A DNA stretch of 30,000 nucleotides from Chrysomallon squamiferum (GCA_012295275.1 CM022668.1:11993022-12023021); one strand, 5' to 3'; counted from the first letter of the stretch, positions 11,267 to 22,272 are shown. Numbers and translations are program-made. The notes: generated from the sequence alone by a model not told the origin.

Positions 11267-13485
11267 CTGAAATAAAATAATTTGAAAAATGATATGTTAA
11301 TTCCAGTTCTACAACAAAGAAAACGACTCATAAATTATTTTGAAAATAAAAGCAAATTTTATCTCTTTTTTTTCTTTCTGACAGAATAAACATTATGATA
11401 TAAAAATATTTATTTATTTTATCTTTTATTATTTTTAAGCTATTTCATTCTTTTTTACTTTATATATATATATGTAAAGTCAAAAAAAAAGAATTTTATA
11501 TGGACTCAGTCTGAATATATTATCCATCCATATTGTAAACTCAGTCTGAATTGTTAGTTCTAAAATTATTGAATTAATCAGTTTAAAACTGAACTTTGAA
11601 TGAACAAATGAATAAATTAATTTGAAAAGCTAATAAGCTAAAAAAAAAAGAAACAACATTTTTTCTTTGTTAATCAGGAAGAATAAATTGTTTTTTTTTT
11701 AGAAAAAAAATGAAATAAAGGAAAATAAAATGTCTATTATATTATTTCATATAAAATATATTCAGCATGAATGTACTGAATATAATATTAAAAGCTCCCA
11801 CATAAAATTCACAATAACCAGTGTAAATAATTTTAAGAAAACAAAAATAACTAAGAAATAAAACTGACTTAAAATATATCTTCAAATTAATTAATCAAAT
11901 TATATTTATATGATTGTGTATGTGTGTGTGTATATGTGTGTATGTATGAATGTATATATCTTCATCCATCCATCCTTCTATATAGATAGATAGACAGACA
12001 GATACAGATAAATAGATATGTATATAATTATATCTATCTGTCTAACTATATGTAAACATTACTATATTAACAAAATAAAACGCACCCATAACTACTATTA
12101 AAATTGTATTTTATAATAAAAAATAAAATAAAATAAATAAATAAGTAAATAAATAAATAAATAAATAAAAATATATAAAAGACACTTACTTCAGTATTAC
12201 TATTAATACTACTCTTAAAAAAAAAATAATAATAAAAAATAAACAAATAAATAAAAATGAAAAATAAATTATATAAAACCAACTTACTTCAGTATTACTG
12301 TTAAAACTGCTCTTGAGACAACACAAAAATCCATCAGTAACCTTTAAACCACAACTGTCAGCCATTTTTTCTATATCTGTTTCACTGTTTACTGATAAAA
12401 GTTTCTGTAATTTTCCACACGGAACTTTGCTGTTCTTACTGCTAAACCCTGAGGCCATGGTTCTGAAAGCATTTCTGAAAATGTACATCAGAAATTATTT
12501 AAAAATAAAATTTTAAAAAAGGTTTTGAAACAAGATTATGTTTGCAGAATAGGTGAATAAAATAATGTTTTATTAAGCTCAAATGTTTTTGTTTTTACAC
12601 TGAAATAAAGTTACTTTTAATTTATTTAAACAATTAAAATAATAAAACATTTTAGTTTAATGAATTGATAATAACAATGATTTAAAACAAAACTCATTTT
12701 AAGAAGTGCTAAAAACATTAATAAAAATAAGTACTTTTAACAGAGTTCAATAAATCTGTTTTAAAAAATAAATCTTACATATGAAACTACAGAAAACCAA
12801 ACACTATCAGTATGAAGAAAAAAGTTTGTTTTAGAAAGGTGCCCAGTTTACTGAGGTTTTGCATTTAGCTATATGATAAAACAAGGAATGGTGAAAATTC
12901 TTTAGTTTTAGGGTTGGGGGTCAAACATTCAGCAGTTTCACCTTATTTCTTTTGAGAAAAATATATTAATAAATAGACCTAAATACAGAGTAAATATATA
13001 TAAATCATATATATTTATGAAAGTTTTTTAACAAGTAAATACTTACTGCTGTATATGTTTGAGGTGCTGATGAAATGCACACAGACAGATGGAACAAGGC
13101 AATTTGTGAGCCTGACGAACTGTTCTCACATAATTACCCAGAATGTGATAGACACTGATAGAGTAGGCCATTTTACCAATCGACAATCCCTGAAAATAAA
13201 AATTAAATGTTTATTGACAATGGGACACGTTTTATTACTTACAGACTGCGTGTTAGTTATTTGATTTGTTTAATAATTAAAATTATTTTTAAAAAATAAA
13301 TGTTTCCTTTCCCGAATTTACGATTTTGGTCTGCTTGATTTTATATAAGAATTTTATGAATGTTTGTAAGAAAATTTCTAGTACATACATAAAAACAAAC
13401 TTCCATCAATGTAGATTTGCATATGTCAAATAATATACAAAATACACAAAAATACACAAAAACAGAGAAATGTAAAAATAATAAA

Positions 13486-13546
<61 letters not shown>

Positions 13547-14255
13547 GAAATAGAATAATAAATAAAATAATAAAAATAGCAATAATAATAATAATAATAA
13601 CAGAAATAGAATAATAAATAAAATAAGAAAAATAGCAATAATAATAATAATAACAGAAATAGAATAATAAATAAAATAATAAAAATAGCAATAATAATAA
13701 TAATAATAATCAAAAATAAAATCAAATTAATAAATAATAATAATAATAATAATATAGCAAATTAATAAAATACAAATATAAAACATTATAAACCAACAAA
13801 CCTCAAATCTTTGTTCAGACTCAAACAATGTCTTAGTGCATTGAGGTCACCCAAATTGTACAGAAGGTAAACACTTTCAAACTCTTCTTGATGTTCATGA
13901 GGGCCCTTAACTCTTTCATACAACACCAGGAGGCGCTTCAGACACTCCTGTGCATGCTGGGAGTTGATCACTGGGTCAAAGGTTGAAATAGATTCTTTTC
14001 CTAATCTGTGAAAATCAGTATTTTTAATTTTATAAATTGTATAAATTGTATAAATTAGATGACAAAAATTTGACTACAGTAACGACATAAATAAAATTAT
14101 TTTTAAAAATATAAGTATTATTTATGTGAGTTAGACATGTATCTTTGCCTATATATCTTACATTTTTATTTGTTTTAAAAGTGTGTGTTTTTTTTGGTTT
14201 TTTCCTTTGACAGGAAAGAATACACTTTATATTTGATAGAGGAAACTTTTGTTCT

Positions 14256-14295
<40 letters not shown>

Positions 14296-14378
14296 TATGA
14301 TGATGATATTCATACTACTACTGACAGTAACAGTAACAACAACATCAGTAATAATATTGACAACAACAACAACAAAAC

Positions 14379-14422
<44 letters not shown>

Positions 14423-14432
14423 TAACAATAAC

Positions 14433-14465
<33 letters not shown>

Positions 14466-15480
14466 TTGAATAAGAGTAATAAGCATAAACTACAAAAAAA
14501 CCACCCAAAAAACAATAACAGTAACAATAATAAGAATTACAATAATAAAAGAAATCTCGAAAACAATAACAAGAACAATAACTACAAAAATAAACAGAAT
14601 CATTTCTTCCAGCCAAATAAAGAAACAATAGATATAAAATAGTAAGAAACCTGTATCCAGCGTAGATATGAAACCTCACACAGTATTCTAAGAGAACAAT
14701 TGCATCTTGACCTTCAATTCTCTGAATGACCATGTCCTGTCTAACTGCCCTCAGACGGTCAAATGAAAAATCATAAATGACTGACCACTGGTGATCTGTC
14801 CTTGGAATAATTCTGAAAAAAATAAAAAAATAAAAAAAATAAAGTAAAATAAATTAGAAATAATATTGTACTTCATGACAGCTTGCTTTGCACTCAGATA
14901 AAAAAAAAGAAAAAACATCTAGAGGAAGATCCAAACAGTTCATGTATTTGTAAAGAAATGGTGATTTTAAAGTTGTGAATATACCTTTTAAAACAAATAA
15001 AAAAATTGTCTTTATACAGATAAAACTAAAATAAAAAATAATAAAAGATCATAAAAAAAACAAGAAATACATTCTAGAACTTTAACTAAAACAAAAATTA
15101 TACACTAAAGTTTCAGTTACAAATGTCTTACTGTTTATTTTTCATTATGACGTCACCAGTGTATTAAGGAATATTTTGGACTATTTGAAATTTTGATTTC
15201 TTTTCTCAAATAAGGATTGTACTGGATGATACTGATAAAAACGTGTTTTTACTTATTGTAGATATATTCTACAGTTTTAAATAAAACTGGAACTGGGCGG
15301 AGACTCCCTGGGCCCGGGACCTGACATCCTGCCGCAGGGCGACTGTACTCTTTAACCATTTTATTTATATCTGCTGTTTGTTGTCTGCAACAGAACATAA
15401 TGATAATAATAGTAATAATAATAATAATAATAATGACAATACTAATAATAATAATAATAACAATAATAATAATAATAATA

Positions 15481-15556
<76 letters not shown>

Positions 15557-16243
15557 CAATAATAACAATAATAATAATATTAATAATAACAATAATAAAA
15601 ATGATAATGATAATAACAATAATAATAATAATCATAATAATAATGATAATAATAACAATAATAATAATAATAATAAAATGCTTTAAAATATTGATAGTAA
15701 ATTAATATAATACATAATTAAAAAAATATAACATGCTTACAAATATCAAATAATAAATTATTATTAATAATAATAATAATAAAATAAAAATATCAATAGA
15801 AATTTAATAATAATTAAAAAAAATATAACATATAGTAATAATAAAAAAAAAATTGATGATTAAATATATTGATAGTAAAAAATAATAATAATTATATTAA
15901 TATTAATAATATCAATAACAATAATAAAAAAAAATTATTATTAAAATATCAATAGAAAATTAATAATAATAATAATAATAATAATAAAATATTCATATAA
16001 ATATTAATAGGAAATTAATAATAAATAAAAAATATCAACATTTAAATAAAACAAACAGATAAAATCATAAATTAACTTGAAAGAACAAATCATCAAACAA
16101 TGATATATGGTTTATTGTTTTATTAAAATAATATAAAATTAGATATCTGTACTTTCTATTTCTGAAGCTTTCATTTCGTATTTCATGTGAAGATTCCAGT
16201 GGGTGAATCCGACCTTCCCTTTCTCTCCTGAAAGAGAAGATAA

Positions 16244-16278
<35 letters not shown>

Positions 16279-16742
16279 AACAGTAACTTGGAAAGAATTC
16301 TTATTGAATGAGGCCAAATGTAGAGTACATGGATTTGATAAATCAATATGGAATATTTTTTTAAAACTATATATATATATATTTTTTTTTTAATGTTGTA
16401 TATTCCGGGACAAGTGATCAGACAAAACCATTTGAATGCGAACAGGGGTAATTTCAAATGGATAAACCGAGAACGTTTACTGTCGTAATAATGTATGTAA
16501 TTGGCAATTATTAACTTCTTCAGATCATTATTTAATAGCACCCGTAAACTGAAAACACAATTTATTGAAAATATAAGCAGAAAGTTTTGTGTCATAGAGC
16601 TGTCGTCTACATATTCTCAGTATATTCTGATATTCTGGGTATTTTTCTTTTCTCGTCCGAATGATATTTCTTACATTTTAATTTCTTCCAATGGACACAT
16701 ATATTGACATGTGCCTGTCGTCATGGGAATGTCATAATTCAT
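11120..16742 (-). CDS. SAC3D1: SAC3 domain-containing protein 1-like, eight exons
   Basis: Coding exons on the minus strand in order: 16742-16675, 16227-16153, 15384-15253, 14812-14651, 14005-13802, 13189-13047, 12474-12288, 11266-11120. The protein is about 372 residues, close to vertebrate SAC3D1. Visible motifs: GTCQYMCPLEE (residues 10-20), REREGRIHPLE (24-34), VKEYSRPAAG (58-67), LRPVPVLFKTVEYI, YDFSFDRLRAVRQDMVIQ (105-122), LLYNLG (193-198) and GNYVR (about 232-236). These are the SAC3/GANP-domain signatures. Family knowledge: SAC3D1 (SHD1) is a relative of yeast Sac3 and GANP, linked to centrosome duplication and mitosis in mouse. The ATG at 16742-16740 has an in-frame TGA two codons upstream. 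All junctions have GT-AG and fit in phase except exon 5/6, which is off by one base with the best donor (see findings). Introns hold AAT arrays. Confidence 0.92.
12065..12318. repeat. Tandem duplication of the SAC3D1 exon 7 donor region
   Basis: Plus-strand 12281-12318 (end of exon 7 and its donor) and 12183-12220 (inside intron 7) share ACTTACTTCAGTATTACT exactly, and about 33 of 40 bases overall. Both copies are followed by AAAT/AAAAT-rich DNA, so about 100 bp was duplicated. A third, much weaker copy may lie near 12085-12105. Confidence 0.75.
12288..12474 (-). CDS. SAC3D1: SAC3D1 exon 7
   Basis: 187 nt. Encodes NAFRTMASGFSSKNSKVPCG through LKSSFNSNTE. The GYSSKN-like block, the downstream VTDGFLCCLKSSF and the spacing match the C-terminal part of SAC3D1. 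The acceptor is ATTTTCAG and the donor GAA|GTAAGT, phase 0. A second copy of this donor region lies about 100 bp further on (see findings). Confidence 0.9.
13047..13189 (-). CDS. SAC3D1: SAC3D1 exon 6
   Basis: 143 nt. The frame that continues the family encodes YSISVYHILGNYVRTVRQAH and then KLPCSICLCAFHQHLKHIQ. It starts at the first base after TTTTCAG (phase 0), whereas the preferred exon 5 donor delivers two bases. The donor CA|GTAAGT is excellent. The open frame on the plus strand at 13055-13264 is its antisense shadow. Confidence 0.88.
13480..13760. repeat. AAT array with a nested 53-56 bp higher-order repeat
   Basis: About 13489-13544 is perfect (AAT)n. It is followed by three copies of a 53-56 bp unit containing CAGAAATAGAATAATAAATA and ATAGCAATAATAATA (about 13544-13710), then more AAT. 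It lies in SAC3D1 intron 5. Poly-Asn, poly-Ile and poly-Leu frames here are artefacts. Confidence 0.9.
13802..14005 (-). CDS. SAC3D1: SAC3D1 exon 5
   Basis: 204 nt, phase 2 in. Encodes the helical repeat part with CLKRLLVLYERVKGPHEHQE and VYLLYNLGDLNALRHCLSL. The acceptor is TGATTTTCACAG. The best donor is AG|GTTTGT at 13801, which leaves a frame problem with exon 6; a second donor four bases on (TTT|GTTGGT, exon end 13798) would restore the frame. Confidence 0.88.
14255..14466. repeat. AAT/AAC trinucleotide arrays in SAC3D1 intron 4
   Basis: Two AAT arrays (about 14258-14293 and 14376-14466) are separated by ATG, ACA and CAA triplets. Confidence 0.92.
14651..14812 (-). CDS. SAC3D1: SAC3D1 exon 4
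   Basis: 162 nt, phase 2-2. Encodes IIPRTDHQWSVIYDF and then SFDRLRAVRQDMVIQRIEG, the most conserved part of the SAC3 domain, ending CVRFHIYAGYR. The acceptor is TTTTTTTCAG and the donor AG|GTTTCT. Confidence 0.93.
15253..15384 (-). CDS. SAC3D1: SAC3D1 exon 3
   Basis: 132 nt, phase 2-2. Encodes the family signature VKEYSRPAAG followed by LRPVPVLFKTVEYIYN. The acceptor is TTCTGTTGCAG and the donor AA|GTAAAA. It is a GC-richer block right beside a long AAT array (15398-15677). Confidence 0.92.
15398..15677. repeat. Long imperfect (AAT)n array in SAC3D1 intron 2
   Basis: About 280 bp of AAT with scattered AGT, GAC, AAC and ATG variants, ending 14 bp from exon 3. It is open in several frames, giving only Asn, Ile or Leu runs. 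AT-rich degenerate triplet DNA continues to about 16010. Confidence 0.95.
16153..16227 (-). CDS. SAC3D1: SAC3D1 exon 2
   Basis: 75 nt, phase 2 at both ends, encoding REREGRIHPLE and a short linker ending FRNR. The acceptor is TCTTCTCTTTCAG; its pyrimidine tract continues into a (TTTA)n microsatellite. The donor AAA|GTACAG is weaker than the others, but it is the only one in place that keeps phase into exon 3. Confidence 0.85.
16675..16742 (-). CDS. SAC3D1: SAC3D1 exon 1 (N-terminus)
   Basis: Encodes MNYDIPMTTGTCQYMCPLEE and two further residues. The GTCxxMCPxxE motif is the conserved start of the SAC3D1 fold. The donor is AT|GTAAGA, phase 2. Met7 is an alternative start. Confidence 0.88.
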
Positions 16743-17930
16743 GATTCAAAAGCAAAATGTAATTGATTATGCAGAAACCTTCTTATTCAAGATGATTCGG
16801 TAATGATTTAATTTCCCCCCAAATTATTTCAAGGCAGCTGCCATATTTACTATGGGAGATAACTCTATCATGGTTTGTGCAAAGGTATCGCAACACACTT
16901 ATAAGAATTATTGTGCATTTTATGAGAATACATTGTGGACTAACAATTATTGGTGTATATTATTATTATTATTATGAAGGTATACAAAACCATCAGTGGA
17001 TATTATATAAATTTTATTTAGTCTGTAAAATAATTAAACAAAAATAATAAATAAACACAAATAAAACACACAAAAAGCTTTGGAATGTGGAAGAAAAGAA
17101 ATACTGCAAGGAACATTAATAACAAAAGACATATAATGAAACATAATTATTTTATTTCATTTTCATAATATAAATATATATGTATACACACAAAAAAATT
17201 ACCCTAAATATTCTATATAGAATACATCAAAATGAATACAATTTAATCAGGATTATATAAAAAGATATCAATAATATCTCCCCTTCCCACAGGATGTAAT
17301 GTAAATAAATTTTAAAAAGATCAGAATAATTTTGAAAGATTTCATAAAAATACTGAAATAAATGTGTGTGCATTGTGCATTAAACATTTGTGTGACCTGG
17401 ACAGTGATTTCCATTGGCACTATTCTTAGTTATATGAAATAAAACTGATTTCCACAACATCATTCAATATGGCACTAAATAATTAAATTATTTTTTTTTT
17501 TTTTTTTTTAATTGTGCAATTTCTAAATAGAGCTTTATAATTTAAAAAAATAAATGAAACTGAACTTAAAAAAGTAATTTAAAAATAGCAGATGATTTAG
17601 GGTACCAGAAATGACCCATATTTTCGTATTTTTGTAGGTTTTTGGTTACATAATTAATATATAGACTTAAAATATAAAATGAAAAGTAAATAAATAAATT
17701 CCCTGCTAAAACCATTTTTCTAGACCAAAGTTATATATATATATTTGTGTGTGTGTGTGCGCTATATATATATATAAAGCAATACTAATTAAAAATTAAA
17801 ACAGTATTTAACAGATAAAAATTTACACTTGTAAACTGTGTTTTCTGGAAGCCAGATAAATAGCCTGGTATCAACCATGTCTTAGAATTATAATAAATTT
17901 GTATATTTTAATTATGAAATGAGTTATGAG

Positions 17931-17969
<39 letters not shown>

Positions 17970-18261
17970 AAAATAAAAAAAGGGTCAATAAAGCTTTTCA
18001 ATTTTGGTAGATCCATTCATTTCACCATTAATAAGTATATAAATAACAGATCTGGTAAAAATATAATTATATACTGATAACGACTAAGAAGTATGTGACT
18101 TAATTAATATCCATAAAACCCAGTATTAATAAAGATGGTTAAAAAGAAATAAAAATAAAATCACAAATTATTATTATTCATTTGATAAATACTGTGCTTA
18201 GTCAAGAGTTAAATTATGGATTTACTAAATTGTTTTAGATGCAACAAAACCCACACAAAAT

Positions 18262-18263
<2 letters not shown>

Positions 18264-18307
<44 letters not shown>

Positions 18308-18320
18308 TCACTCACACACA
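18264..18320. repeat. (CA)n microsatellite with CTCA interruptions
   Basis: A perfect CA run of about 40 bp followed by CACTCACTCACTCACACACA. Confidence 0.95.
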
Positions 18321-19349
18321 AATTAAAATATGGGTCAGTTCTTTTTATCAAGTGCATCTGAATAAATGAACAGATCGATGAATGAAGCGAATAAATATGT
18401 TTAACACCTCAAAACATTTCAATATTAAAAATACAAATGGTCCTCATAAGTGAATCTTGGTCCAGGAAAACAAGCTTGAATGTGATATTTTGTGACTAAT
18501 AACAGTAACAATAGAGTTGTTGTGGTGGGTTTCTCATCTAGGATTTCATCATTGTGCATAAAATAAAAAATCTCCAAACAACCCCTTTGATGCTTCAAAA
18601 AAAAAAAAAAAAAAAAAAAATAAAATAAAAAATCCACAAAACACATTTTAAAAAACAAAAACAAAAAAAACCCCACAAACCCCCCAAAAAACCTACAAAA
18701 CAAAACAATAAACACACAAGCAAACAAAACAAAAAATATAAATATAAATAAAAATAAAAATAATAATAGTAATAAATACATAAATAAATAAATAAATAAA
18801 TTTAAAATTTTGAAATTCCCATACACATGATTATATTGATTCATTAAGAATATTAAAAACAGTTCACAACATTAAAACATTTTTAAAAATTCATTAACAA
18901 AAATAGTCCAAAGCTGAAAACCAGCAAATACAAAAAGTGATCAGTAATCTCTTTCAAACTTAAAATTTATAAAATATTTCTACCACAATATCACACTTAA
19001 AACAATATACACACTATAAAACAAAAGGGGACATTCATAAAATGTATATTTCTAGGGGGGGGGGTGCAGTAGATATTCAGACACTATGTACAGAAATTGG
19101 GTGTTTGGTTTTAGAACAAACAAAGCCACTCCCAGAAAATATACTAACATTAGGATTTCAAACACCAGGTAAATGTTAAGATTTCTATTAAAAAAAAAAA
19201 GAAATATAAAATGTTTTGTTCAATGACTGAATTGACTTTGTACAATGATAAAATGTAAAGTGAACAAAGTAAAGGTGTTGTATGAATGAAACTTATTTAA
19301 CCTAGATTTCTAGATTATTGACTTCCTCCATATATATTTAAACAAATAA

Positions 19350-19560
19350 ACATGTGTGCATACATAGATACATACATACATATCTATATATTTGTCTATC
19401 TACATTAATCACATCCCAGTGTATAGGTACACAAAAAAACTTCCATATATACATACATACATATCTATGTAACAACTTACCTATCTATTTATCAGTCTAT
19501 CTACCTATTTATCTATCTGCCTTTCTACCTATTTATCTGTCTAGTTACACATGCATACAC
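19350..19560. repeat. Degenerate TACA / TATC tetranucleotide region
   Basis: Interleaved CATA, CTAT, CTAC and TTTATC tetramers across about 200 bp, for example ACATACATACATATC and CTATCTACCTATTTATC. It looks like an old, mutated GATA-type microsatellite. Confidence 0.8.
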
Positions 19561-20202
19561 ATTCTCTCTCTCTCCACATTTATAATGATCAGTGACTGAA
19601 TATACTCCATGTATGTATGTATGAACGTTTGTACATACTGATATATAATATATGTATATGTGGGTGTATGTGCCAATACACATGTAGATATACATATATA
19701 TCAGTACAATTTAAAATATGAATATAAAGTGTAAAATTAGTTATTTTGCTTAAAATAGTCACATAACTTTCATATTCACAATGTATGTTCATTTTATATA
19801 TATATATATATATATATTATATTACTTAGCTGTCTTTGTATGTAACTTTATTACAGGTTACAGATAAAAAAAATTATTTCACTTGAAAATAAAAATTAAA
19901 AATATTTTCGAGGTATATGAAAACTATATACATATAAGCATGTGACTAAAATAGAAAGAAAATATGTTTATAAAGTGCTGAATCTAATCACAGTCACATA
20001 GAGAGCAAAAAAAAAAAAAAGATAGAATAAAAACACAACCATTATAAAGGTGAATGACAGTAATAATAAAAGTAAAAATAATTTTCAATTAAAAACACAG
20101 TGACAGTAAAAACAGTAATAATAATAATTCTAATACGACAACACAATAATAATAACCAACAATAACAGTAAAATAAAATAGCACAATAACAGATAAGATA
20201 AA

Positions 20203-20253
20203 GTAATAATAATAATAATAACAATAATAATAACAGTAATAGTAATAAGAATA

Positions 20254-20308
<55 letters not shown>
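20203..20308. repeat. (AAT)n array
   Basis: AAT triplets with AAC and AGT variants, becoming perfect at the distal end and finishing in a short A-run. Confidence 0.93.
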
Positions 20309-20318
<10 letters not shown>

Positions 20319-20759
20319 GCAGGTATGTAGGTGTACTTGGACATAACTATATATATAAGTTTTCTTTTATAATTACATATATTCGACAATTTCATATCAG
20401 AAATATATAAAAATACAAATGAATTATGTTATATAATTGGTGCTGTAAATTAACTATGATGAAATGACATTTTTTTAAAATAAGCAATTTTTTTTTTTTA
20501 TCACTTAAAATACACAATTATACAGAGTTATTTAAGCTCAAAGGTGAAAAATATAATTGTTGTCAAATGTAATACTATAGTGTGTTTGTGTATGCATATA
20601 TGCATATTTATGTTTCTTTGTGCATATGTTTGTTTTGTGTGTGTGTGTGTGTGTGTGTTTTTTTGATCATTGGCCAGTTATTAAATTATTTATAATTTTT
20701 CACGTAATTCAGTTTTGTTCAACTTCTGGCAACAATAACAAAAATGTGAGATTCTTTCC

Positions 20760-21168
20760 TTTTTTAACATTGTGCTTGATTTTCATTATAAATAAATTAT
20801 GAGTTAGAATGGGAAAAAAGTCTTTCTGTTTTTTTAACATTGTGCTTGATTTTCATTATAAATAAATTATGAGTTAGAATGGGAAAAAAGTCTTTCTGTT
20901 TTTTTAACATTGTGCTTGATTTTCATTATAAATAAATTATGAGTTAGAATGGGAAAAAAGTCTCTGTTTTTTTAACATTGTGCTTGATTTTCATTATAAA
21001 TAAATTATGAGTTAGAATGGGAAAAAAGTCTGGTATTTTTAACATTGTGCTTGATTTTCATTATAAATAAATTATGAGTTAGAAAGGGAAAAAAGTATTT
21101 CTTTTTTTAACATTGTGCTTGATTTTCATTATAAATAAATTATGAGTTAGAATGGGAAAAAATTCGGT
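20760..21168. repeat. 70-bp tandem repeat, six near-identical copies
   Basis: Units start TAACATTGTGCTTGATTTTC at 20765, 20835, 20905, 20973, 21040 and 21108, so spacings are 70, 70, 68, 67 and 68 bp. Each unit ends with GAGTTAGAATGGGAAAAAAG. Differences are nearly confined to the T-run/CTG linker between units, and the internal 55 bases are almost invariant. There are no spacers, so it is not a CRISPR array. It is a young minisatellite about 0.8 kb downstream of the SV2-like stop. Confidence 0.96.
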
Positions 21169-21284
21169 GGTTTTTGATCCCACAACTTAAAGCATAGTAG
21201 GTAATATTATGCAATATTCTATAATCATAAACTTATACAATCACATCAGTAGGAATAAATGATGATGATGATAAGAAAAATTGG

Positions 21285-21894
21285 GTTACTGTGACAATAT
21301 TAAATGAATCTAAGCAGTAACCATGACAACTATAATAAAATGCAACTAAATATTCAGTAACCATGAAAACTATAATACCTTTCAAAAATTAAAAAGATCA
21401 ATATTTAGTTTCCACCACATTGCTTATTGAATATCTTTGCAGTAACCATGGTGATCATAAATATTTACCCAAACACCAAATTAGGAATATTAAATATGCA
21501 TTTACAACAACATCACTGAATAATTATCGGAATAAAAGTTAACAAAAGATAAAAACAGGTATCGAGTTTTTTTGACAATAAAAATGTATATTAAAAGCGT
21601 TGCAGTTACCATGACAATACAGTAAATATGAAAATGCAAGTCATATTAAATTTCTAATGACAATGTAAAACAGCTGTCATGGCAACATCAAATATTGGGG
21701 TTCCCATGAGGTAGTTGAAATGGGTTTCTATGACAATGTCCTAAACAGGTTAATCTAACAACAATGACAATGACGTTTCTACGACAACATCTGAAATGGA
21801 ATTGCTTCGAAAACATTAAAAGCAAGGTTGCCATGACATCACTGAAAGTGAGGCTGCCATGACAATGCACAAAAAGATATTGCACTGGAAATAT

Positions 21895-21931
<37 letters not shown>

Positions 21932-21952
21932 AAAAAGAGTTTCCATGACAAC
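21285..21952. repeat. Decayed 26-bp minisatellite with an X-box-like core, in the SV2-like 3' UTR/flank
   Basis: Twelve 14-bp blocks close to GTTnCCATGACAAY, all in the same orientation, start at 21285, 21317, 21357, 21442, 21605, 21673, 21699, 21724, 21775, 21827, 21853 and 21939. Spacings in the better half are 26, 25, 51, 52 and 26, which shows a unit of about 26 bp. Weaker copies fall at expected places (ATTGCTTCGAAAAC at 21801, ATTGCACTGGAAAT at 21879). The last block lies 3 bp from the SV2-like stop codon. An A-tract (21899-21929) is inserted near that end. Confidence 0.8.
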
Positions 21953-21954
21953 GT

Positions 21955-22138
21955 TCAATGAATGTCGACATGGATAGTGTTTGGAAGGACCAGGGAGGAC
22001 AGACCACCAACAGACAGCAGGACAGACACTAGGATCATAGGAACAGCACAGTGCAAGTCCACTAACTGACCAAACACCACGTTGCCAAGAATTGCACCGA
22101 TTCGGGCAACTCCCGTCGTAACACCCATTGCCGTTGAT
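21955..22138 (-). CDS. SV2-like exon 12 (TM11-TM12 and stop)
   Basis: 60 codons plus TGA. Encodes STAMGVTTGVARIGAILGNV, two hydrophobic helices and a terminal LVLPNTIHVDIH. R(S/T)TAxG and LPxT near the end match the family. The acceptor is a T-run followed by GACAG. Confidence 0.93.
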
Positions 22139-22272
22139 CTGTCAAAAAAAAAAAAAAAAAAAATAAAAAATTAAAATAAAAATAAAAATTAAAATAAATA
22201 AATTAAAAAAAATTAAATAAAATAAAAAAATTAAAATAAATGATATAAAAAAAAAAAAAAAAAAACAGATAA

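Larger units (their letters stand above)
16743..20764. other. Intergenic region upstream of SAC3D1
   Basis: Likely holds the SAC3D1 promoter close to 16743-16900, but I see no clear core element. The rest is AT-rich, with A-tracts (17931-17967, 18597-18621), a CA array (18264-18320), a TACA/TATC tetranucleotide zone (19350-19560), a TA run (19796-19818) and an AAT array (20203-20308). No coding exon is supported. Confidence 0.6.

Noticed and set aside
13055-13264. Plus-strand open frame of 69 codons
   Set aside because: Antisense shadow of SAC3D1 exon 6, whose minus-strand translation matches the family.
13341-13725. Poly-Asn, poly-Ile and poly-Leu open frames
   Set aside because: They are translated AAT repeats in a SAC3D1 intron, open in several frames on both strands.
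15249-15705. Long poly-Asn, poly-Ile and poly-Leu frames beside SAC3D1 exon 3
   Set aside because: Only the segment 15253-15384 (minus) is coding; the rest is an AAT array.
20760-21168. Possible CRISPR-like array
   Set aside because: Units are contiguous with no unique spacers, and this is an animal genome; it is a simple tandem repeat.
21688-22010. Minus-strand open frames of 64-87 codons with poly-Phe
   Set aside because: They are produced by the A-tract at 21899-21929 and by wrong frames of SV2-like exon 12.
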